This document shows positions 9,550 through 16,817 of a stretch of DNA of 44,563 nucleotides, piece after piece. The stretch comes from an uncultured Bacteroides sp. (GTDB taxonomy: Bacteria > Bacteroidota > Bacteroidia > Bacteroidales > Bacteroidaceae), in the NCBI GenBank assembly GCA_949289265.1, contig CASENE010000101.1, positions 1 to 44,563 of the forward strand. The letters are read 5' to 3'. Below the pieces are notes generated by a model that was not told the origin of the DNA, did no database searches, and saw only the letters and a list, made by a program, of their open reading frames with translations. The first letter of the stretch is position 1. The number at the start of each line of letters is the position of its first letter. The position numbers and the translations under genes are program-made.

Positions 9550-10548
9550 ATGATGGACATAGATTTTGTAATCACCTGGGTGGATATGGACGATCCGCAG
9601 TGGCAGTCGGAATTCGCGAAGTATTCCGGCAACCGGGGTAACACGAAGAACGGTGTTTCTGAAGCCCGCTTCCGCGATTATGGCTTCCTGCGCTATTGGT
9701 TCCGCGGGGTGGAAAAGTTTGCTCCTTGGGTGCGCATGATACACTTTGTGACCAGCGGGCAAAAGCCGGCGTGGTTGGATGCGTCTCATCCGAAGATTCA
9801 TTTGGTAAACCATAAGGATTACATTCCGGCGCAGTTTCTGCCTACTTACAATTCGGTGGTGATAGAGCGTTATTTGCATAAGATTCCCGGTTTAGCCGAG
9901 CATTTTGTTTACTTCAATGACGACTTCTACATCATCAACCGGATAAGTCCGGAGCGCTTCTTCCGGAACGGGTTGCCATGCGACATTGCCACCTTCCTCT
10001 ACAATCCTTCGTGGTCGCAGTGGTACAAACGCATTAAGAATAATCTACGGATTATCAACCGCCATTTCGATAAGAAGGAAGTGATGGCCCGCGATCACGA
10101 CAAGTGGTTCGACAAGAGCTATGGTTCCCGCGCCCGCTGGAACTATCTGTTGAGGCCTTACGGCAAATTCATCACCTTGCGGACTCCCCACAATGCCCAA
10201 CCTTATCTGAAAACTACTTTTGAAGAGGTATGGGCTGTGGCCGAAAAGGAACTGACCGAAACGTCCGTCAATCGTTTCCGGGCCTTGACGGACTATACGC
10301 CGGAGCTTTTCCGCACATGGCAAATCTGTCGGGGAAATTTCGAGCCGTACAACACTTATCAGGATACGAAGATGTTCCCGCTGATGATTCGTCCCAAGCA
10401 GGCAGTCCGCGCCATTTACGAACAGTCCTATTCGCTGATTTGTCTCAATGACAATGTGCATATCCGTCATTATGAGCTGGTGATGGAGAACATCAAAACA
10501 GCCTTCGAGCATATCCTGCCGGAGAAGTCCGGCTTCGAACTTGGATGA
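9550..10548 (+). CDS. Stealth-family sugar-phosphate transferase
   Basis: Protein of 332 residues with the Stealth conserved regions in order. CR1 is at the N-terminus (DFVITWVDMDDPQW). CR2 covers about 38-130 (RFRDYGFLRYWFRG, then VYFNDDFYI). CR3 is at about 175-230 with the HDKWFDK stretch, and CR4 is near the C-terminus (LNDN). Stealth proteins transfer a sugar 1-phosphate to a sugar acceptor, building phosphodiester-linked glycans in bacterial capsules, and are related to eukaryotic GlcNAc-phosphotransferase. Next to an LpxL-type acyltransferase, a phospho-sugar modification of LPS or capsule is likely; donor and acceptor are unknown. A tandem repeat array follows in the 107-nt gap to the next gene. 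Confidence 0.88.
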   Translation: MMDIDFVITWVDMDDPQWQSEFAKYSGNRGNTKNGVSEARFRDYGFLRYWFRGVEKFAPWVRMIHFVTSGQKPAWLDASHPKIHLVNHKDYIPAQFLPTYNSVVIERYLHKIPGLAEHFVYFNDDFYIINRISPERFFRNGLPCDIATFLYNPSWSQWYKRIKNNLRIINRHFDKKEVMARDHDKWFDKSYGSRARWNYLLRPYGKFITLRTPHNAQPYLKTTFEEVWAVAEKELTETSVNRFRALTDYTPELFRTWQICRGNFEPYNTYQDTKMFPLMIRPKQAVRAIYEQSYSLICLNDNVHIRHYELVMENIKTAFEHILPEKSGFELG

Positions 10549-10570
10549 AGGATATGCTTCATCCGCCCTG

Positions 10571-10638
10571 TAAGATATACTTCGTTGATTAAGTAAGTAT
10601 ATCTTCATTGCCCAACTAAGTATATCTCTGTTGCCGAC
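10571..10638 (+). repeat. Degenerate tandem 22-23 bp repeat (array B)
   Basis: Three units start at 10571, 10594 and 10617 (23, 23 and 22 bp), each opening with taag plus an AT-rich tatat/atata core and a CTT or CTC end. The first unit is inverted relative to the second: AAGATATACTT at 10572-10582 and AAGTATATCTT at 10595-10605 form an 11-bp perfect inverted repeat. A further relic (gaaggatatgcttc) overlaps the 3' end of the Stealth gene. The array sits inside a probable operon. Confidence 0.6.
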
Positions 10639-10655
10639 TAATATATTTGATTGTT

Positions 10656-11528
10656 ATGAATAAGGTTCTTGCTGAAATCATAGCCGGGGTGATTCCCCAC
10701 AAGATGACCCGTAACCGATGGCGCGGTCTCTTGCGCTACGGGGTTTTCAAGGCTCTGAGGCTGAAGCGACGCATGAAGCACGACCATACGCCGCCACGCT
10801 ATTATCTGGCAGTGTGTGCCATCGCTAAGAATGAAGGCCCCTATTTTGCCGAGTGGATAGAATGGCATCGCAAGCAGGGGGTAGAGAAGTTCTATATCTA
10901 TGACAATGAAAGCACGGACTGCACGAAGGAGGTGTTGAAGCCTTACGTGGAGTCGGGGCTGGTGGAATATACGTATTTCCCGGGTCGGAAAAGGCAACTT
11001 GCAGCTTATGATGATTGCTTTGAACGGCATCGCTTGGAGACGCGTTGGCTGGCTATCATTGACTTGGATGAGTTCATCGTGCCGATAAAAGACCGGTCGA
11101 TACCTGAGTTCCTGCATCGTATGGAGCAATATCCGGTCGTGGAGATCAATTGGTTGGTCTATGGCAGTAGCGGTGCAAAGACGCGTGAGCCGGGCGGTGT
11201 CATGGAGAGGTTTCGGAGACATTCTTTGCCAACGCATCAGCTGAACACGCACGTCAAGAGCATTGTGGATCCGAGGCGTGTTTGTGGAATGATTGGCTGT
11301 CATGAGGCGGCCCGACTGTGCGGGAAGGCTGTGGATTCGCATGGAGTGCAGATAAAGAAACATTTTGGTGACCGTAAGCCGCAGCAGGATGTCATTCGCA
11401 TCAATCATTACGCCATCAAGTCCTATGAAGAATTCCTTTCCAAACGGGCGCGTGGCCGTGCACGCACAAATTCTTTACGAGGAATGGAGTATTTTAAGTC
11501 GTATGATTTGAACGATATCGAAGAGTAG
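10656..11528 (+). CDS. Glycosyltransferase family 92 (DUF23) protein
   Basis: Cytoplasmic glycosyltransferase (290 residues) with the GT92 hallmarks: CAIAKNEGPYFAEWIEWH at about residues 51-68, then the nucleotide/metal motif YIYDNESTD, and IDLDEFIVP at about 140. GT92 members in animals and plants transfer galactose; in Bacteroidota such genes are common in LPS and capsule loci, and the donor here is unknown. ATG 10656 is used rather than the in-frame TTG at 10647. It lies 34 nt before the DUF5672 gene and probably belongs to the same transcript. Confidence 0.85.
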   Translation: MNKVLAEIIAGVIPHKMTRNRWRGLLRYGVFKALRLKRRMKHDHTPPRYYLAVCAIAKNEGPYFAEWIEWHRKQGVEKFYIYDNESTDCTKEVLKPYVESGLVEYTYFPGRKRQLAAYDDCFERHRLETRWLAIIDLDEFIVPIKDRSIPEFLHRMEQYPVVEINWLVYGSSGAKTREPGGVMERFRRHSLPTHQLNTHVKSIVDPRRVCGMIGCHEAARLCGKAVDSHGVQIKKHFGDRKPQQDVIRINHYAIKSYEEFLSKRARGRARTNSLRGMEYFKSYDLNDIEE

Positions 11529-11562
11529 TTGCTGCATTAGAATTGATGTCAATAATAAATGA

Positions 11563-12342
11563 ATGGTTAGAATGTTGAATACGCTTGTAAAGGTTATAGT
11601 TCCGGTCTTTCGCGATAGCTTGGAATGCTATGAACGGATTTCGCTCCAGCAAAATCTGCGGGTATTGGGAGCATATCCTGTTGTGTTTGTTCATCCTGTG
11701 GGGCTGAAGATTAATCAGTTGCTGAAGGAGTTTCCGGGGTGTGGCGAGGAAACTTTTGCTGATGAGTTTTTTGCTGGAATTGCTGGGTATAATCGGTTGA
11801 TGCTGTCGCCTGAGTTTTATAGTCGTTTCTCTGATGTGGATTATCTGTTGATTTGCCAGTTGGATGCCTATGTTTTTCGTGATGAATTGCTTGACTGGTG
11901 CAAGGAGAAATATGACTATATCGGTGCACCTTGGGTAGTCCCTTTGCATTTCCGGTTGCCGCTGCTTAAGCAATGGCGTAAGTGCTTTCATAATAAGCGG
12001 CGTACGGAAAAGGATTTTAAGGTGGGAAACGGAGGATTTTCTTTGCGAAAAGTATCAAGCCATCTGAAAGTCACAGAACAATTGCAGGATGCTATTCAAT
12101 CCCATTTGCTTCGTCCGGGTTACTATTCCAATGAAGACCTGTTTTGGGCTTTGGAAGTAAACAGACACGGAATGGGCTTTTCTTATCCTGATTACAAGAC
12201 GGCGTTGCGGTTCAGCTTCGACAAATATCCAGCTCTTTGTTACAAAGAAAATCATAGCCGTTTGCCTTTTGGTTGCCATGCCTGGTATAAGGAAAAGATG
12301 AGAGACTTTTGGTTTCCTCTAATATTAGAACCACGGCAATAG
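11563..12342 (+). CDS. DUF5672 family protein, probable glycosyltransferase
   Basis: Protein of 259 residues matching the DUF5672 pattern: an N-terminal VIVPVFRD strand, LLICQLDAYVF at about 86-96 (a DxD-like acidic motif on a hydrophobic strand), then YIGAPWVVP, VGNGGFSLRK and NEDLFW. The NGGFSLR and EDLFW blocks are typical of GT-A fold glycosyltransferases that act in surface glycan synthesis. It is the last gene of the + strand run and converges with the next gene. The codon pattern is visibly more AT-rich than in priA or the phosphoesterase, which is common for glycan genes. An alternative start is ATG 11572. Confidence 0.8.
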   Translation: MVRMLNTLVKVIVPVFRDSLECYERISLQQNLRVLGAYPVVFVHPVGLKINQLLKEFPGCGEETFADEFFAGIAGYNRLMLSPEFYSRFSDVDYLLICQLDAYVFRDELLDWCKEKYDYIGAPWVVPLHFRLPLLKQWRKCFHNKRRTEKDFKVGNGGFSLRKVSSHLKVTEQLQDAIQSHLLRPGYYSNEDLFWALEVNRHGMGFSYPDYKTALRFSFDKYPALCYKENHSRLPFGCHAWYKEKMRDFWFPLILEPRQ

Positions 12343-12430
12343 GGTGGGGCGCAGACGATAATCTGTTTTCTTCATTAATGTTTGGCCCCTATAAACGTGG
12401 CACAGGGTTCCCGGAATTGGGCCGATTCAG

Positions 12431-13210
12431 TTATTCGTTTTCTAACTTTTGTTTTATGTTGGGGTAGTGTTCCAGTATATTCTCCAGTGCCTTGCGGTTG
12501 CGGTCATCTCCCGGTTTGAGGTTGGTGGTCATCAGGGCATATTCTGCCGGTTTGCCCACTCCTTTGGCTGTGCGTTGTCCGTTTGGGAGGGGCACGACGT
12601 AAGTTCCTTTGGATACGGCGGCCGCCCAGAACCATACATCGTCATTGGTTGGAGCTAAGGCCATGAACAGGGTGGGGTCGAGCATGGCTTCGTCTAAAGA
12701 GTGAGGAGGGTAGAGCACGCCGCCCACACCCGTTTGCATGGCGAGGTGGCTGAGGTGAATCTTCTTGAAGATGAAGTCATACCATTTGTATTTTCTCCAC
12801 TGACTATAGGGCTTGCCCAGTTTTACGCGCCTTACCCGGTGTGCCACAATGGCATTGGGCAACTGTTTGTGTAGGCGGACCAAGTCGCGCAACATATCCG
12901 GGTGATAATGGATGTCGTCGTCGATGGTTACAATGACATCTTCGGGGAAATCCTTCAGTGCCGGAATCAATTTCTTGTAGGAGCGTATTTCGGCTGGGTT
13001 GAACCTGACCTCCAACAGAGGACTTTCAGCCAGGAGAGCCTTCAATTCAGGGGGAAGCACCTCGTTCGGAAATTTCTGTGTGTCCAGATAGAGCACTATC
13101 TTATCGGGTAGCAGCGAACCGGCCAGAACAGAACGTATTGCCTGCACTGCGTATGGAATGGCTGCCGGAAACGAGGTCAGCGAGACAATGATTTGTTGTT
13201 GGAGGGGCAT
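12431..13210 (-). CDS. Glycosyltransferase, paralogue of the adjacent upstream gene
   Basis: Protein of 259 residues with a GT-A type core. The N-terminal strand is IIVSLTSFPAAI. A DDD motif (VIVTIDDDIHYH) sits at about 95-105 as nucleotide/metal site, followed by RVRRVKLGKPY, a GVGGVLYPP block and NDDVWFW at about 190. It is recognisable as the bacterial glycosyltransferase family annotated simply as glycosyltransferase family A. It is collinear with the gene at 13260-14051 and more than half of its residues look identical, so the two arose by tandem duplication. It is the last gene of the - strand run; the acceptor sugar is unknown. Confidence 0.78.
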   Translation of the reverse strand: MPLQQQIIVSLTSFPAAIPYAVQAIRSVLAGSLLPDKIVLYLDTQKFPNEVLPPELKALLAESPLLEVRFNPAEIRSYKKLIPALKDFPEDVIVTIDDDIHYHPDMLRDLVRLHKQLPNAIVAHRVRRVKLGKPYSQWRKYKWYDFIFKKIHLSHLAMQTGVGGVLYPPHSLDEAMLDPTLFMALAPTNDDVWFWAAAVSKGTYVVPLPNGQRTAKGVGKPAEYALMTTNLKPGDDRNRKALENILEHYPNIKQKLENE

Positions 13211-13259
13211 AGTAATGTTTTTGTATTTTAATTTAGAAACCTTCTTGTGTAGCTGGTCA

Positions 13260-14051
13260 TTACGGCCTATAACCGATTCTTGCTCCCACTTCTGGATATT
13301 TCTCTACAATCGCTTTCAACGCAGCTGCATTCCGGTCGATTCCAGTCTTGAAGTTGGTTGTTTTCAGTGAAAGTTCGCGCGGTTTTCCTACGCCTTGCGG
13401 TTTATTGTGGCCGAAGGGGACGGGTACGATGGGTGTACCGTTGGCCACGGCTGCTGCCCAGAACCAGATGTCGTCCGTGGTAGGAGCTATCCGGGTGAAC
13501 AGCTCCACGTCAAGCATGTCCGCTTTCAGGGCATGGGGCGGATACAAGATGCCTCCCACGCCGGTGCCGATGTTGGTGAAGCCGGAGTGAATCCTCTTGA
13601 ACAAGAAGTCATACCATCTGTATTTGCTCCATCTGCGATAGGGCTTGCCGGGTTTCATGCGTTTGGCACGGTGTGCCAATATGGCATTGGGCATCTTTTC
13701 GTGCAAGCGGAGAAGGTCGCGTAACATGTGCCTGTGATAGTTCACATCATCGTCTACTGTCACAATGACGGCATCGGGAAAATCCGCCAAGGCAGGAATC
13801 AGTTTCCGGTACGAGCGGATGTCCCGGCCGTAGTCTCGTATCTCGAAGACGGGATTGCTGGCGGCCAGCTGTCTGAGTTCTTGGGGAACCCCGCTTTCGC
13901 CGAACTGCGAAACGGTCAGATAGAGTACAACCTTGTCGGGCAGGACGGAGCCGTTCAGGATAGAGCGGATGGCCTTGGTGGCATACGTTATCGCAGCCGG
14001 GAAAGAAGTCAGCGATACGATGACTTGTTCTTTAGGTATGTTCGCGTTCAT
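13260..14051 (-). CDS. Glycosyltransferase, tandem paralogue
   Basis: Protein of 263 residues, the second copy of the tandem pair. It has the same ordered motifs: VIVSLTSFPAAI, VIVTVDDDVNYH at about 97-108, GVGGILYPP and TDDIWFWAAA. Differences from its neighbour lie mainly in the central loop before the DDD motif and at the C-terminus, which suggests different acceptors or donors. It starts 14 nt after the carbonic anhydrase stop codon, so co-transcription with that gene is likely, and it is followed by a 49-nt gap to its paralogue. Confidence 0.78.
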   Translation of the reverse strand: MNANIPKEQVIVSLTSFPAAITYATKAIRSILNGSVLPDKVVLYLTVSQFGESGVPQELRQLAASNPVFEIRDYGRDIRSYRKLIPALADFPDAVIVTVDDDVNYHRHMLRDLLRLHEKMPNAILAHRAKRMKPGKPYRRWSKYRWYDFLFKRIHSGFTNIGTGVGGILYPPHALKADMLDVELFTRIAPTTDDIWFWAAAVANGTPIVPVPFGHNKPQGVGKPRELSLKTTNFKTGIDRNAAALKAIVEKYPEVGARIGYRP

Positions 14052-14065
14052 ATTCGTTGGAATTG

Positions 14066-14578
14066 TTATCTATACCACTCCGCATACATCAGGTAGTTGT
14101 GGGCAATCTTTTGGTTTAATTCTTTTGCCTGTTCCGGGTCTACTTTCTTGATGAACTTTGCCGGCACGCCTCCCCAGATGCTGCCTGGTTCTATCACCGT
14201 ATGGCTCAACACCAAGGCGCCGGCGGCCACAATGGCTCCTTCGCCCACCACGGCATGATCCAGCAACGTGGCGCCCATGCCTATCAGGGCGTAATCGCGG
14301 ATGCTGGCGCCGTGCACCGTCACGTTGTGTCCGATGGATACGTGGTCGCCAATCTCGATGGTCGATTTCTCGTAGAGCGTGTGTAATACGCTGCCGTCTT
14401 GTATGTTTACGCCGTTGCCAATGCGGATGGAGTTTACGTCGCCGCGCAACACCGTGTTGAACCAGATGCTGCAGTCGTCTCCCAGTTTTACGTCGCCAAT
14501 GAGGGTAGCGTTGTCTGCCAGAAAACAATTCTTGCCTATTTCGGGGGTAAAGCCCCGCACTGTCTTTATCAATGCCAT
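14066..14578 (-). CDS. Gamma-class carbonic anhydrase-like hexapeptide-repeat protein
   Basis: Protein of 170 residues forming a left-handed beta-helix from hexapeptide repeats (IGDVKLGDDCSIWF, then IRIGNGVNIQ and the following turns). Three histidines at 66, 84 and 89 match the zinc ligands of Cam/YrdA proteins, with the usual spacing of five between the last two. A C-terminal helix follows. These proteins form trimers; some interconvert CO2 and bicarbonate, while many YrdA/PaaY-type members have no proven activity. It is the first gene of a short - strand unit with the two glycosyltransferases and lies directly downstream of the heptamer array. Confidence 0.85.
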   Translation of the reverse strand: MALIKTVRGFTPEIGKNCFLADNATLIGDVKLGDDCSIWFNTVLRGDVNSIRIGNGVNIQDGSVLHTLYEKSTIEIGDHVSIGHNVTVHGASIRDYALIGMGATLLDHAVVGEGAIVAAGALVLSHTVIEPGSIWGGVPAKFIKKVDPEQAKELNQKIAHNYLMYAEWYR

Positions 14579-14585
14579 AAATTTA

Positions 14586-14786
14586 GTGTTTAGCGGTTAG
14601 TGATGAGTGTTTAGCGGTTAGTGGTTAGTGGTTAGTGATTAGTGGTTAGTGATTAGTGGTTAGTGGTTAGTGATGAGTGTTTAGTGTTTAGCGGTTAGTG
14701 ATGAGTGTTTAGTGGTTAGTGATTAGTGGTTAGCAGTTAGTGCTTAGTGTTTCCGTGCTAATCACTCATCACTAACCGCTAATCGC
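14586..14786 (+). repeat. Heptamer array, 23 degenerate units plus a 4-unit inverted end (array E)
   Basis: Twenty-three uninterrupted 7-bp units run from 14586 to 14746 (GTGTTTA, GCGGTTA, GTGATGA, GTGGTTA, GTGATTA and close variants). After a 12-nt break, four heptamers in opposite orientation follow at 14759-14786 (TAATCAC, TCATCAC, TAACCGC, TAATCGC). The inverted part can pair with any of several places in the array, so the transcript on either strand would fold into alternative long hairpins. It fills the whole 210-bp gap between the aminopeptidase stop and the carbonic anhydrase start, both on the - strand. I see no promoter in it. Confidence 0.9.
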
Positions 14787-14788
14787 TA

Positions 14789-16573
14789 TTATAATATTGG
14801 TTTGCATTTCGTCCACAACCAGGCTTTCTCCGTGGCATCCAGATAGGGCGAGAGTTCTACGTACACCGTGCGGTGGTAGGTGTTCAGCCAGGCTGCTTCT
14901 TGGGCGGTCAGCAGATGGTGGATCAGGGGAGTGGTGTCGATGGGGCAGAGGGTGACGGTCTCAAACCGCAGGTAGCGTCCGAACATGCCTTCGCCTGCCG
15001 GGACGGTCAGCATCAGGTTTTCCGTGCGGATGCCGTGGCTGCCGGTTTTGTAGACGCCGGGCTCGTTGGACGTCAGCATGCCGGCCTGCAGGGCCACCGG
15101 ATTCTCGTTCATACGGATACTTTGTGGTCCTTCGTGCACGTTCAGGAAGTGTCCCACGCCGTGCCCCGTGCCGTGCAAGAAGTTCATGCGGTGTTGCCAG
15201 ATGGGCATGCGGGCCAGCACGTCCAGTTGTGCGCCCCGTGTCCCTTCGGGGAAGACCGCCAGTGCCAGCGCGATGTGTCCTTTCAGAATCAGCGTATAGT
15301 CTTCCCGCTCTTCCTCGGTCAGCGGCCCGAGGGCGATGGTGCGGGTGATGTCCGTGGTGCCGTCCAGGTATTGCGCGCCCGAGTCCAGCAAGAGGAAACC
15401 TTTGGCCTCCAGCGGACTGTCGGTCTCAGGCGTGGCTTCGTAGTGCACGATGGCCCCGTGTGCCCCATAGCCGGCAATGGTGTCGAAGCTCTCGCCCATG
15501 TAGAGCGGTTGCGCGGCGCGGAAAGCATGCAGCTGCCGCGTGACGCTGATTTCCGTCTGCCCGCCCTGTGGCACTGCCTCTTCCAACCACTTCAGAAACT
15601 TTACCAGTGCCACGCCGTCGCGCAGCATCGCCTGACGCAGGCCGTCCATCTCCACTTCGTTGCGCACGGCTTTCAGCATTTTTACCGGCGAGGGAGCATA
15701 TACGGGCGTGCAGTGTCGGGCGAGAATTTGGTCTGCCTGGCTGTTGGTCTGCGCCTTGTCGAGCAGGATGTGGGGATAGGTCGCCTTGTCCAGGTAGTCG
15801 AAGAAGGCTTCGTAAGACTGCGTGGTCACCCCGATTTCGTTCAGGTAGGCCAGCATCTCCTCGTCGGTCTTGTCCGGGGCGATAAACAGGACGGCTTCCT
15901 CCTTGCCTACCAGCAGGTAGCTGATGACCACCGGGTTGCAAGGAATATCCTTCCCCCGGATGTTCAACGTCCAGGCAATTTCGTCCAGCGCCGTCAGCAG
16001 GAGGGCATCGCATCCCTGCTGCTGCATGCGTTGCCGCAGGATGTCCAGCTTCTCCCGGCTGCTCTGTCCGGCATATTCCACCTTATATATATATGCTTTC
16101 TCCCGGGGCAGGGCTGGGCGGTCGGGCCAGGCTGTCCGATAGGGATGGCAGACGAATTGCAGGCGGCGGTTCTCTGCTTGCAACTGTTTGGCCAGTTCGT
16201 CAATAGATTGGGCGGAGAATACGCTTGGCTCGTAGCCGACTGCGCTCCCTTCCGGAAGGCGGGTGGCCAGGAAGGCGGGGATGTCCGTAGTTTCGGGCAG
16301 GCCATCCTTGTAGAGTTCGATGCCCGTGCCTTCCAGTTGCCGGGCCGCTTGCAGGAAATAGCGCGAGTCGGTCCACAGACCGGCTTCCGTGAGCGTTACC
16401 ACCAAGGTGCCAGCCGAGCCGGTGAAGCCCGAGAAGTATTCGCGTGCCTGCCAGTGGGCGGCTACGTATTCGCTCATGTGCGGGTCGCTGCTGGGGATGA
16501 TGAAGGCGGCCAGTTCCTGCTGGCGCATCATTCCGCGCAGTGCTGCCAGTCGTTGCGTGATGTGATTGTTCAT
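14789..16573 (-). CDS. Xaa-Pro aminopeptidase, M24B family
   Basis: Cytoplasmic metallopeptidase (594 residues) removing N-terminal residues that precede proline. It has two creatinase-like N-terminal domains (about 1-310), then the pita-bread catalytic domain. Metal ligands visible are D397 and D408 (DSGAQYLDGTTD), H471 (GTGHGVGH), and two glutamates further on (ENLML and RFETVTL). Length matches the long, three-domain APP1-like form rather than the 440-residue PepP form. It has its own promoter, divergent from the phosphoesterase gene. It could also process other proline-containing peptides; specificity is inferred from the family. Confidence 0.93.
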   Translation of the reverse strand: MNNHITQRLAALRGMMRQQELAAFIIPSSDPHMSEYVAAHWQAREYFSGFTGSAGTLVVTLTEAGLWTDSRYFLQAARQLEGTGIELYKDGLPETTDIPAFLATRLPEGSAVGYEPSVFSAQSIDELAKQLQAENRRLQFVCHPYRTAWPDRPALPREKAYIYKVEYAGQSSREKLDILRQRMQQQGCDALLLTALDEIAWTLNIRGKDIPCNPVVISYLLVGKEEAVLFIAPDKTDEEMLAYLNEIGVTTQSYEAFFDYLDKATYPHILLDKAQTNSQADQILARHCTPVYAPSPVKMLKAVRNEVEMDGLRQAMLRDGVALVKFLKWLEEAVPQGGQTEISVTRQLHAFRAAQPLYMGESFDTIAGYGAHGAIVHYEATPETDSPLEAKGFLLLDSGAQYLDGTTDITRTIALGPLTEEEREDYTLILKGHIALALAVFPEGTRGAQLDVLARMPIWQHRMNFLHGTGHGVGHFLNVHEGPQSIRMNENPVALQAGMLTSNEPGVYKTGSHGIRTENLMLTVPAGEGMFGRYLRFETVTLCPIDTTPLIHHLLTAQEAAWLNTYHRTVYVELSPYLDATEKAWLWTKCKPIL

Positions 16574-16606
16574 ATCTTACTTGGTGCGTTTCGTTTCAAA
16601 AACATC

Positions 16607-16637
16607 CAAAGGTAAGTCTTTTCGCGCAGTTATAAAA
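16607..16637 (-). promoter_or_regulatory. Promoter of the aminopeptidase gene
   Basis: On the - strand a perfect -7, TACCTTTG, lies at 16614-16607. A near -33 (TTTT, 16637-16634) sits exactly 19 bp upstream. The predicted leader is about 27 nt. Confidence 0.65.
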
Positions 16638-16764
16638 ATATTCGGGCATTCTTTTCCTTTTCTTGTGGCTTGGTGGGGCGGGTGGAGAACGGGTGTCACA
16701 TCAATGTCATACGGATGTTACCCCAATGTTGCAGGGGCGTTATTCCGTTGTAATCTGCCGGGCG

Positions 16765-16772
16765 TTACTTTG
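16765..16772 (+). promoter_or_regulatory. Possible -7 element of the phosphoesterase gene
   Basis: TTACTTTG is one base from TAnnTTTG and lies 45 nt before the start codon. No -33 at the right distance was found. It shares the 244-bp divergent region with the aminopeptidase promoter. Confidence 0.4.
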
Positions 16773-16817
16773 CATCCGAAAAGCAATGATAACCTAACTT
16801 TTTTTAATTTTTAAACA

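Noticed and set aside
14571-14582. TAAATTTA just before the carbonic anhydrase ATG as a -7 element
   Set aside because: It imperfectly matches the consensus and abuts the start codon, leaving no room for a transcription start before the gene.
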